Below the pieces are notes generated by a model. The model was given only the letters and a program-made list of their open reading frames with translations. It searched no databases and was not told the DNA's origin. The translations under genes were made by a program, and so were the position numbers. Positions 55,940 through 64,000 of a DNA stretch of 64,000 bases are shown piece after piece; positions within the stretch are counted from its first letter, which is position 1, and each line of letters begins with the position of its first letter. The DNA is from Monoplex corrugatus (Eukaryota > Mollusca > Gastropoda > Littorinimorpha > Ranellidae), in contig CM060308.1 of assembly GCA_030674185.1 (NCBI GenBank), forward strand, positions 33,486,004-33,550,003, given 5' to 3'.

Positions 55940-56643
55940 TGTTATCTTGTGGCGTTCTTGGCGAGGCAGTCAGACTTTTCACTGCCTCCAATACCAGCGT
56001 GGCCAGGAATCCAAGCAAAAAACAATGTGGGAACTTTACTTGAAAGAGAAGAAAACAGTTGTAAGAATTTCAGAAGCTCTGGATGACTAATGTTTTGGCC
56101 AGCAATTGCCTGCAAAGCAAAACGAGAGATGAGAAAATCCTTATGCTTGGATTGGGACATCATTTTTAGCGTCAAAACCAGATCAGTCAGTTCAGCAGTG
56201 TGCCAAAACCAGATCAGTCAGTTCAGCAGTGTGCCAAAACCAGATCAGTCAGTTCAGCAGTATAAACGGAACTGTCAGAGGGAACGTTCTGAAAATGAAT
56301 GATTGGAGTAGCTGAAGGCAGAAGCAGCAGCACCTTCATCAGACATTGATCCATCAGTGAATATTCTGTGGGATGACAAAAATTTCTCACAAGAGTTTTG
56401 CATTAAAGACTTGTATGCCAGTGAACTGGCAGTCTTTATGGAAGGAAGCAAAATCAAAGACAACAAAGAAATTCGAGCAAAAATCGTGAATTCTAGACAC
56501 CACGAGTCTTTCGATGCATACTGGGGCCAGATCTCGGGAAAGTGAGGGATGGGGTTAAAGCCCCCTGAAAATGAAGCATCTTTGCCATATGAATGAAAAA
56601 AAGGCCTAATATAGAACATTTTCCTCTCATCTTGAAACAGCAA
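55940..56643 (-). pseudogene. LINE RNase H domain remnant
   Basis: The minus-strand frame from 56643 ends in HRIFTDGSMSDEGAAASAF, the RNase H N-terminal strand with its first catalytic Asp. The frame from 56175 has LFFAWIPGHAGIGGSEKSDC, the C-terminal WxPGHxGxxGNExAD motif of LINE RNase H. Between them the segment with the catalytic Glu (TAELT) is tandemly triplicated (56173-56265). No RT is visible upstream. The copy is nonfunctional. Confidence 0.7.
56173..56265 (-). repeat. 31-bp tandem triplication inside RNase H
   Basis: CAAAACCAGATCAGTCAGTT starts at 56173, 56204 and 56235. The units are almost identical. Confidence 0.9.
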
Positions 56644-57027
56644 AATGATAAGTAGGCCTACATCTCAGGAAATTAGACTTCCTAGTTTTGATTTGATCCA
56701 GCCCCTTCTGAAAGTGAAAGTGCAAGAATACTACACAAACCACAGAACATGTGATCATCACAAATAGGCACTGATCTTAATTGCTCAGCTTTTAAGGTAG
56801 GCCTATACACAAACTAGTCAAAAAAGCAGTTTGTCTTGTATGGAATCTCCATGTATACATTGTCTTCATGTGTACATGTGCAAAATATGCCCAAAAAATC
56901 ATAATTTGGTTTGACCATTTTGCTTTAAACTTCATGTGCATGTGCATCAACACAGGACAATTTTTTTCAGCAACAGTCTACCAAAACGTTTCTGAAACTA
57001 TGCCTTGTAAGCCTTATTGTTATATTG

Positions 57028-57530
57028 TTTAAAGCCCGGCCGAATACATAGAGCCACATCAGGGCTATAATCGTTTCAAAACATATACAATACTTCAACA
57101 GTAAAAAAAAGGAAAGTTAAGCACACACATCAATGCATTTGCGCACATAAATCTAAGGAGATGCCCCTGGTGTTGACCGCTCCGTACAATTTATCACATA
57201 GGGGATTAAAAAAAACATACCTGTAAACATAACTAAGGACATCTTAACATATATAAAAACGGGCACAAATTATCTAAAACTGCTTCCGCATATCTGGCTT
57301 CCCCAGAGCAATTATCAATCCTAAGAGAAAGTACGTAACACTTTATAGTTTATTGAGCCACAAACAGGTGAATGGACTAGCAAGGCAGAAAATGATAGGA
57401 AGAAATAACAGAAAGCAAAGGAACAAGGCACAAGCAGAAGTGACAGACAAGAGGAAATTTCTAGCACAAAATTTCCAGATGGGGATATTGAAACAGTGAA
57501 AGTCCCAGCCTGGCATCCCCACAGGACAAC
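57028..57530 (-). repeat. Dispersed repeat B, copy 4
   Basis: Starts GTTTAAAGCCCGGCCGAATA, contains AACTGCTTCCGCATATC and CTAGCACAAAATTTCC, and ends CCTGGCATCCCCACAGG. Confidence 0.75.
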
Positions 57531-57539
57531 TATCTGACC

Positions 57540-59340
57540 TGCCCGATAGCCTGGTTTGCACAAAATGTTCACAAATGCATTTTCAAGGCGTTACTATTTT
57601 TAAGGGCACTTGTACTTGTAGGCTACTTACATTACTACATAAGTGTTCATTATGTCATCCATATCACATTTGCACTCCCTGTGTGCACAGGTTTTTAACA
57701 AAACTGAGAAAAAAAGGTAGGCCTATTTGTTAGGATGTTTTGACCATCTTCCTTTTGTTGTTGTTTTGTCTTGGGAGGCGCAGTGGGGGAATGGGAAGAA
57801 GTGGGCGTTCTGAGCAAAATGAGTCAGCTCATGAAAGCATGGGTTTGAAAGCTGTCAGAGAGAGAAAGAGAGTGAGAGAAAGAGTACATTAGCTAAATAG
57901 ACAAAAGTGCCTATCGCTTTCAATTTACTTTATCTCATTTCATGGCCATAATTTTCTGTAATGTGCTTTTGAGAACCGTTTGTGTGGCTACGTTCTCCCT
58001 TCATCTTTATAATAGTTTTGGATGAATGTTGCATTACTGATGAATATAAACTGATAAAAATTATGCAAATGAAACCAATGTGATCTTCAGTCATACGTGT
58101 TTTACTGTCAGTTGTTCTGAAAGAATAATTTTGTTCCATTTTGGTCCAGTTAACAAATGAAAGCAAAAGACATGTCCCTAGTTAGTGTCAGGACATTTTC
58201 ATCTTATGCAGCTGTCAACATCTACCTTGGATATGAAAATGTAGTTCAGCATTTAACAGTTGAGCAAATTTGCAGTCTGCCAGGTATGCATGCGCAGAGG
58301 CCATGGGAAGAGTGTATGTTTTCATTGTGGCCTGGCGAGAAACTACAATATTTTTCCTGCAAGATCAAGACACAGAAATGTGGCTTGTGACATTCCAGTG
58401 TAGGACTCCCAAGCTTTCTGCAGATCAAGTAGATGAATGAACTGTGAAATAACATTTCAAGGACTTAGGAATAACATTCAAATCTCTTTTCATATTGCCA
58501 TTAGGATTAGTTAACTACCAATACTTTACGCACTTCATGCTATATTTTGTCTTTCATAACCAAAATCATACAAGGGAAAACAAACAAATCCACTGCATTT
58601 CTTTTTATTAAAATTTCCATGATTCGTTTTTTTAATAATCATTTGTTTAGAATTTGGTTTCCATCCTTCTCCTTTCACTCCCTGAGACTATCTTTTTCAC
58701 CTGATCACACACGCTTACTTTGGTTCATTCAGAATATTCAGTTTCACTGACAGCTTATCATTTTTACAGTTCTATGTACACAATCACACATACATTCATT
58801 TTTCTCCCTCAAAACACAAATTAAAACCATTAATAAATGCCACTTTAATATTTTCTAAAATCAAAATGGGACAGGAGAAAAAGACATTTCTTTGAATAAA
58901 TAAAAGGCATAATTCTTAAACATTCTTAAGTAGATCACTAGATGGGCAGCATAAACAAAATCTCACAAACGATATTCTTTACGTGAACAAAAAGGGACCA
59001 AAAAAAAAAAAAAAAAAGCATCAATGGTTTGGCATGATTTCAAACAATACCACACAAAATGCCCCCACCCTTTCAGTCAAATCTAACCATCAAAAAACAT
59101 GACTTGGATTTCAATGGAACACAAATTAAAGGTGACTGATTTTGACCAGATTGTCAGATCTAAGGCTGTTTGGGATAAGATGACTAGTCCAGAGAGGTAG
59201 AGTTTATGTTTTGACTTTGGAATAATGCCCTTTTGTTCATTTTGTTTGTGATTTCAGAAAAGGTTCTTACATTTTGCTCTTTGTGGGGGTACACTCATCA
59301 CAGCCCTCACAGTCATTGTTTTAGATGTTTTCAGACCTGG
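57540..59340. other. Probable 3'UTR or flank of the LC8 gene; no other gene recognised
   Basis: The LC8 coding exon ends at 59344 (minus), so its 3'UTR lies here. TTTTTATTA at about 58606-58614 gives AATAAA on the minus strand and is one possible poly(A) signal. The rest is AT-rich, with an A-run at 58999-59017. Confidence 0.4.
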
Positions 59341-59343
59341 TGA

Positions 59344-59667
<324 letters not shown>

Positions 59668-59841
59668 TCAGAAATGAATGTATGTCAAAAATCTTCATAA
59701 AACAGTAAAACACACACACACACATTCACATACAGATAGACTGGTATAAATTGTATGCTGGTGACCAAACTCTGAAGTATCCAGTGTACAAAGATAATTG
59801 AATTAGTCACCAAATAAGTCATTGTTACAGCCAAGATGCAA

Positions 59842-60492
59842 GGGTGCATCTTAGAAAAAGTCAAAAAATGGAAAGGGCCCCAGGGGGGGTGGTAGGTATT
59901 TGGTGGGGTATAGGGACAGCACTCTGTATGGGGGGTCTGGGGGGCTATGCCCCCCAGACGCTGAAGCTTCTGTAAAAAAACTGAATCTTAAGCTTTCTTC
60001 AGCAATTAGATTCAAGAAAAACAACAGATACTTTTCAGACAATTTCAAGTATCTTTATAACTGCTCGGTCGATTTTCACACACCACAGGCGATGGGAATT
60101 ATCTTTGTATCTTTCTCCTCTAGCCATTCCAAACGCCATTTATTCTTGACAGTTGCATCGATTAAGGCGACATATTCGCCTTCTTTCCCCGCTGGCATCG
60201 TGAAGTTCGCTCAACATGCGAAGCTCGAAAATGGCGGCGATTTCATGGAAGTTGATGAGAGATTTCGCAACGGAGTATGCTCATTGACTTTCATAGCTTC
60301 ATTCACAGAAGAGCGCTTCCGCTTTCCTTTCTACACCGGAGAGTAACCGTTGCGAAACATTCATGTTCGATAAACAATTTTAGACAACCAAATAAAACGA
60401 CCTTAGCTCGGCGAGGTTTTCAAAAAACGGATTTTCTGTTTGACTCTTTTGAAAAAACGGATTCCATCATCAAACGGAAAAAAGTTGCACCC
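59842..60492. mobile_element. Candidate TIR element inside the LC8 intron
   Basis: Left edge GGGTGCATCTTAGAAAAAG and right edge, reversed, GGGTGCAACTTTTTTCCG. The interior has a GGGGGGCTATGCCCCCC hairpin (59939-59955) and a plus-strand frame with no known domain (59900-60346). No clean target duplication was seen. Confidence 0.3.
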
Positions 60493-60686
60493 ATGAAGAT
60501 GGCTGTTCTGGAGACATTTTTGTGATTGGGAGAATAGTCAAGACTGTACTATCCGACAACAAACACATGTATGCAAAAGGCTGATGAACCTATCTTTAGT
60601 TTTACAGATTCTATTCTGCATACATGTGTTGGTTTTTTTGTGTGCGTGTGGAGCAAGAGAGAGACAGGGGGCAGGGAGACGGAGAG

Positions 60687-60726
<40 letters not shown>

Positions 60727-63220
60727 CTTTTGACTAATTTAAAACTTTAAGTGAGTGACAATTTTGAAAAGAGTGAAACTGAATGATGGTAAAGAAGTAA
60801 AATGCAAAACATAACAAAAGACCAATCAGGAAATGAAACTTTTAAGGAGACAGAGAATGAATGTATGTGTCTGTGTGTGCGCGTATGTGTGTGCGCATGC
60901 CTGTGCACAGATGTTAGTATATAAACTTTGTATATATATGAGTGTGTGGAACTGGAAGAGATACAGGCATCCATGCAAGGCCACATTTCCGTAAAAATGA
61001 GGAGGGCAAAACAAAAACATGTCGCAAATTATCATCATTTATAATTATTACAATGTGGAGAAAACTGAATATATCACAAAATATGAAGAATAACTAAGGA
61101 AGACAGACCGATTAGTATGTACATGAAAAAGACAGCTTGAATAATTGCAACCACTATATCTGTGAGTACACACACATCACATACATTTAATATAGGCATA
61201 CATAGGCCTATAATTAGAATAACAATATCCAGCTAACAATATCCAGCTATCTAAAATAAATAGGTGTATGTATGACACCCGGTAACAGAGACAGGTAAGG
61301 GGAGGCAAAGGAGGTAAATGTACCGAGCAGATGAACTGCTCCTGGAGGTGTAGCGTCCTCTGTATCGCCCAGTTGGCTAGTGCCCACCGAGGACGGGATT
61401 AGAAAAATGCGACGGATGCTCCACCCTTTCAGCGAATTATGGGTTTGCTGAAGAAGCAGGCACAATGTCCCTTAGCGAAGGGCTGGCCAGCAAGGAGAGA
61501 ACTCTAAACTGGCAAACACTTGCACAAGCTGAGTCCATCTCAAGATGCCCAACTGGCCATGCAGAATTGTTGACCGCTAAATTACAAGACTAGCACACCA
61601 AATAGCTTTCCCCCCACTCCCACCCCTGGATATTACAAATTCAGCGGTGTAGTGTATGGGTGGTGGACAGCATGAATAAATGGGGCTTGAGTTATTCTGG
61701 CATGTGTGTGTGTGTGGTGTGTGTGTGTGTGTGTTGGGTGTGTGTGTGTGGTGTGTATCAAGTATGTAAGACACAGCGTGCTTGTGTGTGTAAGAGTATT
61801 AAGACAGACAGGGAGGGAGAGAATATATATTATATGTGAATAAAAAGAGTGGCATTTCAGAAGACTGTGGACTGTCTCGTGTAATATAAATTTGCAAATT
61901 ACACTGTAACATACAGAATCCGTTGTTTATCATATGCCTATGATTCCACTTTAGTTTTAAGGATTAGCCTTGTTAAAATTTGAGTATGTGTACAAAAATC
62001 ATACTTGTAGTTGTAGCTTAAGATGTAGGTCTAGGCTAATTTTTTTTCTGGACAATTTCTCAAAATACACTGCCACCAAACACATTAGTATTCGCTCTGA
62101 ATGGATTAATTCATTGAAAAAACTTTTGTCCAATCAACCTCAAATGTAGAAAACTTCATACCACAATTAATTAACATCAAAATCAATAATTCATTAAAAG
62201 GCATGAAGCATCAATAATTCATTAAAAGGCATGAAGCATCGGATCTTCGAATAGCAGGGCTACAGAAAGTATGATTTGTGTTGTTTCACCTAGTTCAGAG
62301 CACATACCTCCCTCACTGGCTCCTTACAGTTACAGTGTAAGTTACACTAAACACAATGCAGAATGGTGTGAAGTTGTTTACTTTTGTTACCGTTGTGCTG
62401 TTGTAAAAAGGTAGGCTCTGGTTCTGTTCTGTAATCGCTAAACCTCCCTGTGCTCTGATGAGGTGTATAAACAATCTATGCAAGAAAGGCTTACATTCTC
62501 GTAAAATGTACTGTCAGTGTCACAGGCCGATCACATACTGACCGTTCATCTTCTGAAGAATTCATTCGGCGATCTCCACGATTTCACCGGTCTAATCTTC
62601 TGCGTTGAAGACCGAATGAATTGCCCTTGTAATAAAACAGCGGGTACAATTCATTCCGTCTCTGTCGCAAAAGGGTAAACGGATTTTTAAAATAAAGTGC
62701 ACACTACCATCAAATTGATCAATGTATTTTCGTAACTCAACTTCGGCTGAGAAGTCGGACAATAATTAGTATCAGTTCCTTCGGCCATGTGTCATTTATC
62801 ATTCATAAACTTCGTCATAGCAGCAGCCAATCAGATTCGAGTACTAACACCGCTCCATAATAAACCCTACCTTCAGACAATCATCTATTGTAGATAAGGC
62901 CAAATCAGAAATGACTATAGTATACTGCTCGAGTCATCACACACAGTGCAAAAAAAGAAAAGAAAACGGGAAAAAATACCAGACGTCTTGATCTACATCT
63001 ACTGGGCCAAGCTGACCCCTTCCCGCCAGTGTTTTCAACTGACAATCCATTCAACAGTGCTTATGAATGCAGAGACGGCCAGAAAGTAAGAAACGATCGT
63101 AAGCCGCCAATGCCTTTTGTTTTCAATTTTACAGAGTTTAGTACAACTGTCAAAAAACCCAGCGGAATCCATAGAATTTATGTTAACCTTCACGTAAAAT
63201 GAAATGTCAAGCCAAATTAC
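60493..63220. other. LC8 intron, remaining part
   Basis: Holds (GA)n at 60686-60724, short GT runs (60862-60902 and 61701-61760), a 28-bp direct duplication at 62182-62238, and otherwise unique sequence. Confidence 0.5.
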
Positions 63221-63224
63221 TTAC

Positions 63225-63360
63225 CTTGATAGGTTTTCTTTAGGAGTGTGTATCAAAACACACAGTAGGTGGCTAACTTCGGAGGTGAAGTCTGGGCAAT
63301 GCTGTCTGCTAGATGGGTGTTCTCTTTTCTTGGTATCCAGCCAATCAGGGATTGGGCGGT
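63225..63360 (-). promoter_or_regulatory. Probable LC8 promoter and noncoding exon 1
   Basis: On the minus strand CAAG at 63228-63225 is followed by GTAAGT (63224-63219), a consensus donor suitable for splicing to the acceptor at 59614. Upstream, two CCAAT boxes in opposite orientation (63341-63345 and 63351-63355) fit a TATA-less housekeeping promoter. Transcription would then start near 63270-63310. The exon start is inferred. Confidence 0.5.
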
Positions 63361-63429
63361 TGAAACCTAGGCTCGTATCAACCCAGCATGCACTGCGCCA
63401 GCTGGCATGTGTTATGGTTGCTAGTGACG

Positions 63430-63744
63430 CCAAGTTCTACGTTGTGACTTGTGCGTTCAACAATAAGAGCGCTCCTGTACACTTATTTTAGAGTGTTTCC
63501 GTGATTTTACAATGTTAGCGGTGACCCTTCACTGGACGTAAGTGGAAGAAGTACAATATACTGCCCAAACAAGCGGGAACGTCCGAATCGGTTCGTCGGG
63601 TTGCCAATGGTGTCAACTAAGAAGCACATGTACCAACTTGCTGATTTTGTGTACGGCTGTTATTGACAACCAACACTTAGCACTGAACACACGTGAGCGC
63701 GCGCACATACACACGGTGTACACACATACACACGCATACAGACA

Positions 63745-63789
<45 letters not shown>

Positions 63790-64000
63790 CGCGCACGCAC
63801 GCACGCACACACACACACACACACACACATGCTCGATCTTGCATTAATTTGACCTTCTGGGCAAGGGCTGGATATGAAAGGAAAAATAAAATCAGTCTGT
63901 TTATGCCATCACCCTTGAAAATGAAAATATGTGCTTTGTTCTCTCTTTAACCATCAGTGTGGGAGCGAGCGAGCGCACCTGTGTGTGAGAGATAGAGGGA
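63430..64000. other. No gene recognised; (CA)n microsatellite
   Basis: A CA tract with GC interruptions at 63740-63828. The rest is unique sequence upstream of the LC8 promoter. Confidence 0.5.

Noticed and set aside
63204..63491. 95-codon plus-strand frame
   Set aside because: It overlaps the probable LC8 promoter and noncoding exon and lacks recognisable domains.

Overview
This window looks like animal nuclear DNA, most likely from a marine gastropod or other mollusc. The organism is inferred from content only. There are no operons. The real genes are split by introns with GT/AG sites, and simple repeats are very abundant ((GT)n, (CT)n, (CA)n, (TATG)n). Non-LTR retrotransposons of RTE, CR1/L2 and RNase H-bearing I/Nimb-like types occur beside tRNA-derived SINEs, MITEs and a PIF/Harbinger transposon. 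Almost every long reading frame outside the transposon and virus blocks is a microsatellite translation and is not annotated.

Host genes are few. (1) On the minus strand, a signal-peptide exon (18334-18185) joins in phase to a cysteine-bearing extracellular exon (10029-9794); later exons would lie off the left edge. (2) A complete dynein light chain LC8 coding exon lies at 59613-59344 (minus), its AUG directly after a splice acceptor, with a likely 5'UTR exon and CCAAT-box promoter near 63225-63360. (3) A weaker candidate, a cysteine-rich exon, lies at 46434-46563 (plus).

Layout: 0.1-1.4 kb, LINE remnants and a SINE; 2.3-8.8 kb, one LINE apparently split by a 5' inversion and carrying two small MITEs with 9-bp target duplications; 9-18 kb, a host intron filled with SINEs, foldback MITEs, minisatellites and nested LINEs; 19.4-27.3 kb, RTE-type LINE copies; 27.9-30.0 kb, microsatellites; 30.7-38.2 kb, a decayed Polinton/adintovirus-like DNA virus; 38.9-40.4 kb, repeats; 40.46-45.2 kb, a PIF/Harbinger transposon with both genes open; 46-58 kb, scattered repeats; 59.3-63.3 kb, the LC8 gene.

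Three items stand out. The viral relic keeps a double-jelly-roll capsid gene (one frameshift), an intact adenain-like protease, an intact PC4-like ssDNA-binding gene and a multiply broken protein-primed-type DNA polymerase, with a four-unit ~128-bp tandem repeat between the two halves. The PIF/Harbinger element has ~285-bp terminal inverted repeats, a near-perfect palindrome with 167-bp arms and nine copies of the octamer GATCACTC near its ends. The two MITEs at 3.7-4.6 kb share an unusual architecture: termini built from tandem 16-bp units with a common CTA..T.CCGAGGG core.
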